DNA of 64,000 nucleotides from Aphrocallistes beatrix (Eukaryota > Porifera > Hexactinellida > Sceptrulophora > Aphrocallistidae). The position numbers and the translations under genes are program-made. Under the pieces are notes generated by a model. The model was not told the DNA's origin, ran no database searches, and saw only the letters and a program-made list of their open reading frames with translations. This document shows positions 34,001-49,000 of this stretch, in pieces. Position 1 is the stretch's first letter. Every line of letters begins with the position of its first letter. The stretch is from NCBI GenBank assembly GCA_963281255.1, contig OY725495.1, forward strand, positions 3,658,001-3,722,000, in the 5' to 3' direction.

Positions 34001-37000
34001 GGATCACATTGATTAATTATAGCGGGGATAACATCTCGAAATACGTCTGTCCTACTGTTATAATCGATATCGCATGAAAAATAACCAAATAATTTTTTAA
34101 ATTTTGATGCGTAATGATGGCGTTATAACAGAGTGATGAGTCATCATCATTTTTTGATGATGGTTATATCATATGTGAGGTATAATAATATACACATTCT
34201 ATTAAAATTTCAGCCTTCTATCACCTAAAATGACTGAGTTATAATCGAAAAACTGAAATTCCTAATAATAAAAAAGGTGACAATGACGTCATAACTCGAC
34301 TTAGTGGAGCCATAGCCAAAAGACTCCCACATGCCAAAAATCAGCGTTTTAATAGTAAGGATTATTATTATTACAAGCGCACTTCACGCATTGCGTACCG
34401 CGGCTAGCAACACTTCGTGTTAGCAGAGGCGCCCTGGGGATTTTAACAAAAGATTCATGGGCGCCTAATAATTATTATTTTCACTAAATCATAGATGAAT
34501 AGATTAGATTTAAAATGAAGGAGGATGGCAGTGACGTCATCACCAATGATAATTATCATTAGTGGTTTATGCTGGTACATGAAGTGGAGAATAGTTATAC
34601 ACTTGTGATTCAAATTTTAAACTTATGTCACGTATAATGTATTAGTTATGAAAAACTGAAATTTCTGCTAATAAAGGTGATAAATGACGTTATAATCCGT
34701 GATGAGTTGACAGTTTCGACGAGATTCTCGAGCCATTGATAAAATGCTGCGGTGTGCTTAAATTCGGCTTTCTGCGACTGTCAGTTTCTTTGATCAATTC
34801 CGTACGGAGAAAAAACTTATTCGTATTTATACACATTGCCGTCAGAAGCTCATAAAAAGTGGTAAAGGCTATTTTAATTATGTTAATCAAAAGTGGTGGT
34901 CTCGAATAGTAGCAAAGTGATTATTAATTTTGGCCCCATTCCCCACCTGAAGAAAAAGTTATATTTCACGTTTTTAAGATATTTTTTCAATGAATATAAC
35001 CACACGAGTGATTCAAGAAATAGTAGGAGGGAAGGATTTACCGTTAATCTTTATTCTAAGGAGTAACAAAAATATTTGCTTCCTTATGCGGGCGATTATT
35101 CGAGTACACACGATATTATATGGATATAAATCCAGTTTTAATAAAATAAATGTATAGCTCTGTACGGAATTGATTGAAGAAACTGCCAGCAGCAAAAAGT
35201 TTTTTGGCATACCGGAGTATTTAGTTACTAGCTCGTGCAAGTTCGAGTCTCAGACGAAAATGTCTACTCATCACATTGAATTATGGCGTCACTATCACCT
35301 TTCCTTCATTTTGAATTATAAACTATGCATCCATGATTAGTGAAACTAATCGAGTACACGTAGCATAGGGTAGAGCAGCTCAGGGCAGCTCTTCGGAAAC
35401 GCAGTTTTCGCTAGCCTCACTACTCAAGTGCGGAAAGCGCACTTGCGTAGACTTTATATCCATTCCAGCTTACTCATTTTAAATATTTGTAATTACTAGG
35501 AGAGTAGCCAATTTCTTTTTGGGATTATACGATTCTCTGAATTAGTAAATTTATATTTAGTCCAAAGCAATTCCACCTTTTCGGAGAAAATTCTTAGAGT
35601 TTCAATAAGAAATTGATGAGAACTTAAAACCAATAAGAAATTGCTGAGAACTTGGAAGTACCAAGAGATCCCACGAAATGAATGTGTTGAAACTGATTTT
35701 AAATGATGTATCTGTAACATAACTCTAACTCTCCATTATAATGGTAGCAGGAAGAAATTCGATATACTTGTCGATAGTACAACTAAATATAGATTCAAAG
35801 TGAAAGAATTCTGTTTTTATTCTAGTTAGAACTTGATTAATAAAACTAATCTAATAATCTCTCTGTAGCCTTTATTTTGCTCAAAAAAATGTTCTCAGCT
35901 TTTTCAGTCTTCAACTCATATAAATATGTTCCACAAGATTGAAAATTAAGAAAAACAAACAAACAAACAACTAAATACATAGATAAATAAATGGAGTTTG
36001 CAACAACAGAAATGATCGAGATCGGAGATGTTAAGTACACAGTTGATAATATATGTGAGATGGCTATTCCCGATTTGAATCAATTATTATTTAATGCCAA
36101 CGTGACTCAACAAAAAAAGTTTGAAATAAAAACCAGAAGAAAACACTACAAAATAACCAAAGCTTCCCTGAAGCAACAAATTAACCGTTTGGGGGACGAT
36201 TTGGATGAGTTGCACAAGGAGAAGATGGAATTGGAGAAAGAGAAGTTACAATACAAAAGAGAGATACTATTCTACACAACACAACTCAGGCGTGCAAATA
36301 CTAACTACTACGGATCCTATATCTGATCTTACTATATGGCAATCTCTCAACTTAAGAGCTAGCAAATTTGCTATAAATACCTCAGTTTCATATTCAGAAA
36401 AGTTAGCTTGCTTGCTTATAAATTCTATATTAATATTATTATATTGCTTTTTGAAATATGAAATGATGCAGCATTCTACAAACTCTTTTAACTTTATTAG
36501 AAAATAATTAATGTTTCTATCTGAAACATCAAAGCGATGCAATACAGTATTTGAAATAAATTCTAGCAAAGAAGGAAACAAGATTTGGTACTTATGGAAA
36601 AAGGGAAGACTGGCTAGTACATTTAAGGGAAATGCAGGATATTTCCGGTGATTAATGTCCTTCGAAAGCAATTATATATAAATGGATTAAGTGAGTTGAT
36701 AATAGCGATGAGGATCTCTATGCCTATGTCGTACGACTAGCGACTTCCTCAAAAATCCACATTAATATTGAGAGGTTCAAACAATTTTGGAGGACAGAAG
36801 ACTACCCTGCGAGCGTTAGAAGAGAAGATAGGCATATCAAATCCATTCTGCACTCGATTATCAATGAAGATCTGGAGGTGTAGAAGGTAACTGCACGCTG
36901 GGTCCCAAAACTTTCAAAATAATAAATGCGCGAAAGGGTCAGAGTTAGCAAAGAATTATTGTCAAGTATAGAGGCTCCACTTCAACCATCAAGAATTGAC

Positions 37001-40000
37001 AAGAATGTTCAATATGAGTATGAGTGCTGAACGAATTAATGCCGCGTTTTGGGGATGGGGATCCCCAAAACGCGATTACACTGGAAAAAAGGAAAATTCT
37101 TACTAAATTAAGTGAAGCTAAGGGGTTCTAGGTACCTCCCATTCGCTTACTAAATGGCCAACTGGTTATTAGAGAAATAGGTTAACTGGAGAGGTGTGGG
37201 CTCTTCTAAGAACTAACTTCATATCTTTAGCATAGCAAACAATGGAAGAAATAGATATACAGTCAGGTTCGCTTATTATGAACCCGCTTAATATGAACAT
37301 TCGTTTATTATGAACTAACTCTCTGGTCCCAATTCAACAGGTTCCATAGGATTTGTATTAGATCTCGAGTTCGCTTAATATGAAGTATCTCTATTATGAA
37401 CAGACTTTTTGGTCCCCAAGGTGTTCATAATAAGCGATCCTGACTGTACCTCACACTGAAATTTGTCTTTCCGGGTAGTGTCCATTTTCAATACACTGGC
37501 ACCACCCCTGGGATAAGCTAACATGAAATATTATATTAATAACTTTCCCTTCAACAAATTTATTACGTACTTCAAGATAACCAAATCATTTTATATCTCA
37601 AGGTAGATATTCCATTGTGAATGTGACTACCTCATCACACGTGCACTGAAACAAACGAGATACAAACATGAGATGATAGAAGTTCAAATTTTGTAATCGT
37701 GTATGACAAAATGGATTATTGGGCAAATCAGGTCCTGATCGCTGGGTTCGGGACATTGCTTAGTAGGGCGTGCGCGTCCTTTGTATTATAGGATTATCCA
37801 TCTTGGGTGGGCTTTAGTAAATCGGGGTGGGAACGTGTTCCCAAAATGGGCCCATAATAAACTTTGCACCTGTTTCCATCTAAACAAGATCTACTCTTCG
37901 ATTCTCAAACTGCGGTAAGCTGATAATTCAATCTTAAGTAACTGAACTAAACACAAAAAGGAAGGAAAACCTATGTTATCTATTCAATAAATACTAATCA
38001 TAAATTCCAATAGTATCATTCAGTTAATTAAGATTACTATAATCAACTTATAATACGGTCTCCATTGGGATAACAGTTTCGATAACAAACTATAGTAGTT
38101 AGTAAATATTAAAACCAATTCAGCAAATTAGAGGAAATATAATTTTATAATAACTAAGCAAGCAATATATATTAATAATTTAGATAGAACTTATACTATA
38201 TAGCTAAGTTGAAATTGCCTTAATAGTATGATTATATATAGGATCAGTAGTAGTTAGTATTTGCACGTCTGAGTTGTGTTGTGTAGAATAATATCTCTCT
38301 TTTGTATTGTAACTTCTCTTTCTCCAATTCCATCTTCTCCTTGTGCAACTCATCCAAATCGTCCTCCAAACGGTTAATTTGCTGCTTCAAGGAAGCTTTG
38401 GTTATTTTGTAGTGTTTCCTCCTCTTTTTAATTTCCATTCTCTTTGTTTGAGTCACGTTAGCATTGAAGATTAATTGATTCAAATCGGGAATAGCCATCT
38501 CACATATATTATCAACTGTGTACTTAACATCTCCGATTTCAATCATTTCTGGTGCAAACTCCATTTGAATTGAGTATTATAATTATTTTTTTTACTGAGA
38601 TGATATTGGTACTTATTTATACAATATTCATATCAAAATAGCTTAGACCGCTTTTTTTCAAACACACAGAGTAAATAGTACCAGTAAATAAAAAGTAATT
38701 TCTATTATCACCAATACCAAGAAATATGGATTATTAATAGCCAGACTCAATTCATAGTGAAACTGATAGCTTCCCAATCTCTTCATACAAATACATAGAA
38801 AGATATTGTACTTTGCTATCACAAGGCTATAAAGCTATTATTGCTGCCTTATTTACATACGCATACATTTCATGTTCCTTGAATTGAGAATAAAATAAGA
38901 TTAATGCTTCTTACTGAAAATATGTGGTCTCTTTTCGGAAATGTATGAAATCCCAAAATGGTGACCCGAACAATCGAATGAGTAATAATATGAAAACCAG
39001 TTGTACTCAACAAAACTTTCTTGGACAAAATATGTTAGTTTATTAAAGTTCATAAATGAGGTTAAAGAGTACTGAACTCACATCCAAATGTGGTTAGCAT
39101 TTTAATGCATTTTGGTTTAAGACAAATAACAGCGAAGCACTCGTAATCCATAAACTTTCATTCCATTACCGAGTGTGAATAATCAAAACTTGCTGACCTG
39201 TGACATCATACATCATCTAGTTTGCAGATGTTTCGAAATACATGGATGGAAAGGACGAATTCATTATACAATTATAAATTCCCATAATTCAACATACATT
39301 ACCAATACTGCTTTGCTACTCTATATGCCTTTGTTAATTAGGGTTGGAGTAAGAATTTTGTTAAATAATTTCAAGTCATTTTAGGCTGTGACCTCATAAA
39401 AATGTAGGGTATTTATCTACTGTAATAGAACGCTAGTCAAATTTCGGATATCGAATATACCATCACACGTACTAACAATTATTAAATACGCGTATTGCAG
39501 TTGAATACAAAGTTTAGATAACTAACCTTGATACCCTTCGTCGTGGTTCCTTCATCAAAATCCTTTTTGATTTGGAGCCCAAGGTCTGTCTGTATTTGAG
39601 TAACACTAATCAGAGATATTTAATAAACACCACACTCGTACTTATTCACTTATTCATTTGGCTAAATTATATCTCAATCAGTGGTGTAGGGACAACACCT
39701 ATCTGGGGGGTCTGGAAGGTATAGACTTGTTTGCAAATGATAAAATAAATGCAATATTTGTCACAAAATTTAGCAAATTATCGGTTCCGCCTGGCCTACA
39801 AAAATCATAATCTCCCCTTGCCCCCTCGTGCCTATGCAGAGGCGTAGCCAGCCCAATTTTTAGGGTGCGGCAATTCCGTGAGAGGGTTGCGGCCTAGGCC
39901 CCATGTGCCGCACCCTGGCTACGCCTCTGTGCCTATGCCAATGCTAATAATGATTATGAAATGTTTTATCATACAAAAAAAAGTTATAATCGGAAGATAT

Positions 40001-43000
40001 CATATTTTCTAGTAACAGGGGTAAAAATCATTTAGAATTAATACGAAGATCTGTAAACAAGAATTGTAATTCCCTCAAATAGCATTATTATAGCACAACT
40101 ATATACATGATAAGCTAATGCAGTTATTATGTAATAATTTTCAAAATATGATGAATAATGAATCAACCTAGATAAATTGAAAAAAATCCAATCTCAGCAT
40201 ACTTATATAAATGTAAAATTCTCTATGAATATATCCAATAAACAGTTCGTATTTCCCCAGGTACAAAAATGATTGGCTGTGAGCTAAATTCAAAATTGAG
40301 TGGCAATTGCTGATTTTAAAATTATTTTATTAATAATTAAGATATATCGATAGTTAAGTATTAAAGTAATTTTGTGCGTAGAAAAGTACAATTTGTTGGA
40401 TTAAAATTGAGTATTTCCTATTGATAATGTCAGTTATTATTGCATTATAATGCATCTTGGATAGAGAAATGCCTAATTTTCGAATCATTACATACATGAT
40501 CATATTTTCACACATTTAACTGTAGAATGCACAGCATTTATATGGCTTCAGTTGCATAGAAAATGGCTGGGAGACATCCGCGATATCGGGGACACTGTGT
40601 CCCCTCTGGGCATTCCACGGTTAAACGTGAACTGTATTTCACCATATATTCTGATTTTCACAATTTCAAGCGTTTTCACACACGAAATTTGTATTGTAGA
40701 TTTGGATATTTCAGGAAATATTAATACGTTATACGTGTAGTCTGTCGATTGATCTTTTTCTTTCTAATATTCTTAATGTTTTACTTAAACATAGTCAGAG
40801 CGAAAAAGAAGATCGCGATCCCGGACCCGATCATTTCGCGGTTTTAGAAATACGGTAGATATTGGATATAGTGATGATAGTGATAGGCTGGGAATTTTTG
40901 GTCAAATTATCATTATAACCAATATCTACTGTATTTTGTATAATTTAGATGCAGAATCAGATGCTATCCTTGTTAGAACTGCTCGGATAGCGAACATTTC
41001 GTGCCTCTCTAGGTTGTCTTTCCTGTGTAACTCTCTCCCTATCCAATTTAATGTATTTATCAAATAAGATAATTATGATTAAATTTTAAAAATCCATCAA
41101 AGTTTCTTAGAAAAATGATCGAAATCTTTTTGTCAAAAAAGGATCGTGATCCTCTTTTGCCAACACAATCGAAGTGGGTTTCTTTTGTCGCTAGGCCTCT
41201 GTAAACATTGTGTATTATTAGTAGTAACTCCATTATAAAATAGTCAATTTTTTTGTTGCTTCAAAGGCCATGAAATCAATTGGAAACCCCCGACTTCGAC
41301 TGTATCAATATTTTCAAATTGATCCGCATTAGCGACAGCCTAAGCCAGTGGTTCACAGGTTCTAAGATTTTGCATTGCAGTTAATGGGAGATGGCTATAG
41401 AGCGTGAAATAATTTTAAGAGACCAAAAGGGTTGGAAACCATGCCCCAACTCAGCGGTTTTCAACCTTGGCTGTGGACCCCCTCCTATAATACAAATTTG
41501 GAATCCTGTGGACCCTCTGATATCTTCCGTGAACCACTAAGGGGTCCATGGACCTCAGGTTGGGAACCACTGGCCCAACCTACAGGTCCATAATGATTTC
41601 GTTATTTCTTACACAGGAAAACCTTAGATATAAAGATAACACCTGACCTGATATGGCACCATCTCATTCTCCCGATCGACACACTCCTATTATGTAAATA
41701 ATACAGTGAACCTCCGAGATCAACCACAATTTTCGCCAAAACCCAATGGTGTCGCATTTCGGAAGTTTACCCGTACTATTTTATATATATATATCTTGAA
41801 ATATTTTCTTTACCTCAATTCTAAAGATTATTACGTAAAATGAAATCAATTAATTTTTTAGACAAACTGCAAACCACCGGTGCATATGTCTATGCATGCA
41901 TTATAATGTCGTTAACCAATTCCAGTCCTGGATTGTAATAAATATTTATTCTCAGAATCTGACATAAAGGTTGACAAGCAAAACTAAATTTCGGAAAGTG
42001 TCGAATAATCTAAGGTAATGAGAAATAACAATAACAGGATTTTCGAATTACCTGTCTAATAATTCTGTGATTTCTTTAATATCCTTGAATAGTTGAAATG
42101 TATCGCTAACACATCCGATCCTTTCAAGAATTTTCTCAACTTCCGAGTACTTTCTCTGAGCAATACTCTGCCTAATTTATATAATTATAAATACCACATT
42201 GTAGAGTCTCGTACTAATTGAATATAATTGCTTCGGTGAGCATTTGCTTACGTGCGCATCAGACGCAATAATATCCATTACAACATACAAATGTTATTAC
42301 CTCATAAAACAGAATTAGAATCAAAATAGAATAAATAAAAATATGGCTGTTTATCCGGCAAGTTACATTTGAGTAGGAAATTTTATCTTTTTGGAAAATG
42401 ATTCAAATCATACTAAGAATACCTTTAGCTTTACCTTAAAAAGTAAAAAATCTAGATCTGATCATATTTCAGAATGGATCGACACATACTCATGTCATAA
42501 TTACAACGCTAAACTGATTGAGTTTCATAAAGTAGCAAGGTCTATGAATAAAGACACAAGCAAAATATTAAAATCATGACTCTCGTCAGTTGATAACCCC
42601 AATATGTGGTGAAGTAAATTCATAAGATCTTAATTTGTAAGATTATTTTATATTGATACTATTAGCTCTATAACTAATCACATCGATTTCATTCAAACGC
42701 ATGGTGGTGGTTTTAAGTTTGATATAACACAATACAAATTAACTAAGGTTTAGTTTGGGGAATATTTGTAAAAAGGTGAACATGTATTGTACGTATTAAC
42801 GGAGTCTTTCGAAAATCTAAAAGATTCAAAGTGTGATACTACGAATGATTTAAAACAAAGTTCTCAATATAAGCATCAATAAACTGAATAACAAGGCACT
42901 AACGTATCTGGTTAAGCACAACATGTCCATAATCTATTTTCTGAAAATGATAATATTCATGTATGTAAGAATCCAGTTGAGGTTATGGCGTAGAGTACGT

Positions 43001-46000
43001 ATTATCTCCGAGTCATACAAACATATAACATAGGTTAAAGGATTTAATATTATTACTAATCAAATCCTATTAAATGTGTATTAATAGAAAATAGCGAATA
43101 AATGCAAATACATCCGTTTGAATTAAGTATGACCAAATTGCATTTTTGGAAAATGATTAATTAATAAAATCATCCTAAGAATGCTAATCGTTTCGTGTTA
43201 CAAACTGAATTTCCTGTCGATATCATATGTTCAGATCAGCTATTCATATATTGAAAGATTTGTAGATATCCTGGGAAGGTAATAAGTAGTTCGTAATCAC
43301 AATATACTTAGACCATACAAACTTATGGAAAGGGATATGTTTAGTCAATAATTTCAACATTGCACTATATGATACGGATGTACACATCGAGTTGCACAAT
43401 GTGGATAACATGTGCACGAGAAGCAAGATGCAATAGTTCAAAAGGAAGGAAGAATCCTGTAGCATGACTTCTGCATGAATAAAATTAATTATCAAAGCAT
43501 GATTGAAACTTAATACATAGATCCACTCACGATAGATCTTCAATTGAGCATACAAGCATTGAGAGGTTCTCTAGAGTCGTGATTGAGAAGGTTAGATTCG
43601 TCTTTGCGATGTCCAACTGTTTAATGTCCCGAGTAATTGCTTTGACCTATAAACAAATGTGAGAGTCAAGTTCACTATACAATAATTGTATTCATCATAA
43701 CGGATAATCTAGTGATATGGATTTTGTTGTGTGATATGATGGGTATAATATGAGTATCACACACGTAATGAAAAGCCTACAATACTGTATGTTAACTCGT
43801 TGAGTGAAGAACGAAACTTAGATGATAGTAGTAGCCAATCAAAATTCCTATGCTTAATTCTATTTTGTAAGATATTGCTCATTTTAGTGCTCGTAAATAA
43901 ACAGGAGAATTTACAAACGAATTAGTACGTCAGGGAAGATATTAGGTTGAGTAACTAACCATATGTTCTGACGTTTCTGCTTTTTCTTTGATATCTTTAA
44001 TTCGAGAGAAGAGTTGGTTAATTGCATCTTTCGCTTCGCCTAAAGCCTTTGAATTACGAAGATAAAATAAATTTCTTTTACTTGGAATCGAAAATAACAT
44101 TACTAAGGCACTAAAAAACATATTTGCAATCGAAGATTTGTAAATAAGCACTTTTAATATCGATCAAGAACAATAGAGTTGATACGTTATGAATTAGATA
44201 AATCTAGTGCAATCAATATACGTACATTTTGATTAGAAAAATATAAACAACAGACAGAAATCAGGTATATCTTTCACCTGAAATTTAAAATTTCACTAAA
44301 TAAGAGCGCACTGAATGAATTCAGATTTGCACCATTTAACAGTTAACCTATATAATCAAATAAACCATGGATACATCCAGATTGCACTCACCACTTCTCC
44401 CTCATAGCCAACGCCTGCTTCACCGTGTACCACTTCACGGATTTGTTTGTCTAGATTCCTAAATTAAATTCACAATATTCACATACAAATCAGTGAGTGA
44501 TCATCCAATTCTAGTGTGTGGACTTATGTTAAAGACTCCTGGCAGCCTTTCGTGCGAAATTTCGCAGGTAAAATATTGGGGTGTACGAATACTTTTGGTA
44601 GGGAAGTGTATACTATTATCAAACCGGCCACAAATTAAAATGATCTAAAGTTTACACATATTGATACACAAACAAAAATTACACAAACCGAATTTCCAAC
44701 TTCATTCGATTCATTACTTCGTCTATATTAGACAGTGACTAAATAAATAAAATTAGATAAACAGCAAGTAAGAGTGTGAAACTAAATAAATAGGAATCAA
44801 GTACTGACCTGTTCGGTAGGGAACTCTCTGTTAATAAAGTCAGTCTCGTTAAAGTTCCTCGCAGACAAAGGGTCCATATCAGGAAACAACTATAAAATGT
44901 TAGGACACACTCAAATTCCTCTATCTCCAAATATTTTCTAAATTTTAGAAAATTGAAATTGATATTATTAAAACTCAATTTATGTGTAAAAAATACGTAT
45001 ATTTCAAATCTATATTTGAGTCAATAATATTTTCAGTAAGTAATTAATGCAAATATTCTAATAAGCCAAATTCACAAATTGAATATTTTGATATATCCTC
45101 AGTTTTATATTTTCACAAGCGCGCTTCGCTTGCTTGCGCTGCGGCTGGCGGACATTTTGTGTCGATATATATATATATACATTAATCGAGTTTTAATAGT
45201 AAGGATTGCATAGGTGCAGCGTCATACTACAGTCGAGTATATGCGTACAATCAGCTAGTCGAATATGGTAGAGAATACTTTCAGGATTTTAAAGTATTTG
45301 ATTTATCTGAATATTCAATGTTTTATGGCTCTCTATGTTACATAACTCCTTATGTTCCAGATGAGACATAATATCCAACACGACAATCTGAATCGGTAAA
45401 CATGGATTCATATCTCAGAGATTATATATAATCTATCAAGACAAATGCATGGGGTAAAGCACCAAGAAAGTGATCTAGTTTCAAGTGGGTTCATTGCACA
45501 ATTGACACAACAGTTTTGTGTTTAAAAATAGTAACCATAGGAATTTGTTGATTAAAATAGGCACTGAACGTCTTATAAATAGAATTAGCTGTTGCTCGTA
45601 GCGTCAGTGAGTATTGAAAACCTTGCAACTCCACAGCAGAGAATATAGCTCTTGACATGGCTAGTAAGTACGGAGACGGAGAATATCCGACGCGTAAAAG
45701 GAAGGATCCTGAAAATGAATTCGAGTTAATTCCAATATTTTTCCGATTACCAGATTATGGCCCCGTGGATCTGGTAACTGGCTATCTGGAGGAGAAGCAG
45801 TATCCGAAGAAACAGAAGAAGAGGTTTTACGGATACTACATCTGCGAAACATGTCACAATCGCCCCATATGGACATCTGGGTATTCGTGGCAAGGGTATA
45901 GACAAGAATGCAAGAGATGCCAGGTGTCATATTGGCCTTATATGGTCTACCACCTAGAAAAATCCAAAGCAAAAGGGAAAAAGTACGAAAAACCGCACAA

Positions 46001-49000
46001 ATCTGAGTTGTGTGAGAAGTGTCAAGAAGATGGCGTGCATTGTCTTACCAAATTACCATTGAAGGATAACTCTGAACAAGCTCACCCAGCCAACTTCCAT
46101 GTTTCCGATGATATCGAGGACGAAAACGAATTCACTATCTACTTCGCGAAGCAATACGAGTTAGAACGAAATCTCATCAAAATAGAGCCCCAATACATTT
46201 GGAATCTGTTCGACTCCTTGTGGCATATTCTCCCGCGGGAAGGTAAAGCTGATTTTAAAGAGGCGTTGGAAAGGGCACTTCAGCACTGGAAGAAGGCAGG
46301 GAGAGGGGATATGACTTGGGTCTGCAAACAAGTCAGAGATGAAATCCGATATTACTCCTAAGAGCAGACTTGGCCCTGGCCTAGGACTAGCTACCGTAGG
46401 ACCAGGAATACTAATCATATTTTGTATTCAATGCATGCACTCATCACCTTGTGATTCTACTTTTGTATAGGCAAAAAAGTGTGTAGTATAACTAGTGGAA
46501 AAGGTGGACTATAACTTTTTAACTATTTATGAGTATCATAAATATACTACTTACAACCAGCGGGGAATTCATAAAGTAGAATTTAGGACTAAATATTTGT
46601 GAGTTTTTTCTAAGGAACTCCAGCCTGAATTTTGCCCAACAATTAAATAGCTTACTAATCATGGGTGATGACGTCATTATCATCATTTTTATTTTGAATT
46701 TAAACAATACATCCATGGACTATGAGTGAAAGTAGTCAATCTCCTGCAGAAAGAAGTGAATGGCTAGTTTACGTTTTAGAAATTCTGGAACCATACATCG
46801 AATGAATACAAATGTTGACCGAAATTTTAATTCTAAAAATACATCGCATAATTATGGAAGAGCGGTTGCAATTAATTTGGTAGTAAAATCAATATAATTG
46901 CGATAGTTAATAGTTACAAAGAGCAAGCAAATATTAGATGAGTTCTGTACTGAATTCATTTCATTTCATAAATAAACAACTTTTCATCAGTTAGGGCAGC
47001 TATGAAATTATTATAGGATTTGATATCAACCACAGACTTTGTGGTGTGATATGAAACTTTCTTACAGTTCGAGGTATCACATAGTTCGAGCGATCGCGTG
47101 GACTCATCGCCAAAAGCGATACATAAGTGCTCCCTTTTCTGAGGTGTGAAAATATGGGTTCGTGACAGGGTACTTTGACTCGGCCCACCAGTGAATTGGT
47201 AGAGTTGAGTGGTTTGGATTGGAGATCCCTCACCCTGTGAAGAGGGGATACATCGCGAAATATCACACACGGCATGCCTTGTCATTGGCATAGTAAGTGT
47301 GGGACGAAAGGAAGCGAGGAATTTCGCATTATCCACATCATAAGTGACGCTAGTACAGTTACCAGTTAAATCTGGTAATGGGATTGAAGTGAAATTATGA
47401 ATATTATTTTTCTCCATAAAATAGCAACCACTGACTGTCGCTACGAGAATGCCAGCTATGCCGGAGGTCTTAGCAGTAGAGAAAGCAGGGACATAGTTTA
47501 TAGCGGTAATAGGCTTAGGAACGCCGATAGAAAGTCGGTCTAGACAATTTCCAGTCTGCCTGATGTCGAAAAGTTCGATCGAACCGTTATTCAGAGCTGT
47601 GTAGAAATAGTTTGGGTCGTCGTGGTCCCATGAACACGCCCATGATTGGGCGGGTAACACGAAATTCGCCACATTTGAGTTGCTAGCAATGCTAGTCAGT
47701 TTTGCAGTTTTGTCAGTTGAAACGCTCAGCAGTAAATCCTCCTTGTTAGGACAGAATTTGAGATCTCGGATCACACTGTTGTGTACCGGCACGAATTGGT
47801 ACTCTTTCAAATCCCGAGTACTGATCTTAACAACTCCGAAACCGCGATAGAGAGTAACGGTAGAAGGTCGGGATACGAGGATCATCCCGAGGGAAGCATT
47901 TATTTCCAGGATCCTACAGCCACCGGCTGAGGTGAGTAACAATTCCCGGACTTTATGCGCTGTCAGATCAACCCGAAGTTCATCCTCCATACAAACAGCA
48001 TTATCACAGTCAGTGGCATCTTCTCTGTCAGTTTGCAATTTCATCTCGAGTTCTAACACTCGCGCTTTTAATCGCTCACACTCAGCTTTTGAGAGTTGGT
48101 ACTTCAAAGCCATATTCGCTTCACACTTTTTAGCTTGAATAGCTTTAGCTCTCTCATCTTCCAACTGTCTAACCGCACGCTCCAACTCTGAGTTATCAAC
48201 TGCCGTCAGCTTAGAAGCGAATATAGGACGGATATCCTTGAAAACTGCGATCATTTTACACTGTGGGCATCTCCTATCTGAAGAGGTACTAGCCTGACGT
48301 AGCCATTTGTCTATGCAACTTTGTCCGAATAAATGTCCACATTTCAATGATACAATTCTATGCAGACCAGTCGTCGTCCATGGTTCATAGCAAATGGAAC
48401 AGCTTTGTGATTCTTGGTCTGAATATGAGTCAGATTTCCTCTTCACTACAGAGTTGGACGGAGATAGAGTATCTATAGGTTCTAAGGGGTGTTTTCGCTT
48501 GCGAGGAGTCCCGTCAAATTCCTCAGATTCTAAATGGTCCGAATAGATTACGATAGGAGAAGAGTCATCTTCGATTTGTATGGAGATTTGAGATAAAGTT
48601 GTTTGGCTTGGTAAAGACTGCTGAGAGTTGGCCATTAAGTACAGAGTGAAAAGTACTCGTTTGATATGTCAGGTATTGATGGCTTAGCACAAGATTTAGA
48701 TATTTATGGTTGTACAAAATATCATTTTTGGGAGGTGGGAAGTAGAGATTGGGATTTATTTCCATGCGATGATCGGTTGTACTAATACAATGCAATAAAA
48801 CAGTCAAGGAGTCAATACTTAGAAGCGGTTACTGTATGAAGCTATACAATTTTAATATTTCTTTAGTATTAAACCTTTATGGCTTCAATTCAACATTCAG
48901 CATAAAAGATTTGTATTTTGAAGCTAAGTTGAGTTGAGTTCACTCAATCAATAGAGCCTCGCTTATTGACATATTATAGGCCCTTGGTGCAGGACAAACT

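Larger units (their letters stand above)
30793..39526 (-). other. VPS53 intron 8 (8.7 kb) hosting three small genes
   Basis: Apart from the three small-Maf-like genes it holds a perfect 39-bp inverted repeat (31226-31313), two TA-MITEs, two complete or nearly complete Helitron-like elements and a Helitron fragment (about 35160-35306). 36672-38243 contains one MITE and otherwise nothing recognised. Confidence 0.8.

Noticed and set aside
36990-37080. Palindrome GCGTTTTGGGGAT / ATCCCCAAAACGC
   Set aside because: A short isolated hairpin; could be a terminator-like or MITE remnant, but nothing supports either.
42904-42940. Candidate VPS53 exon with GT-AG borders ([12 protein letters not shown])
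   Set aside because: Its phase does not fit the flanking exons, while the exon at 42052-42171 joins exon 6 in phase and matches VPS53 directly.
24940-45080. Shared sequence at about 24960-25090 and, inverted, 44540-44620 plus direct 45030-45080
   Set aside because: A dispersed low-copy repeat is likely, but boundaries could not be set, so it is not annotated.
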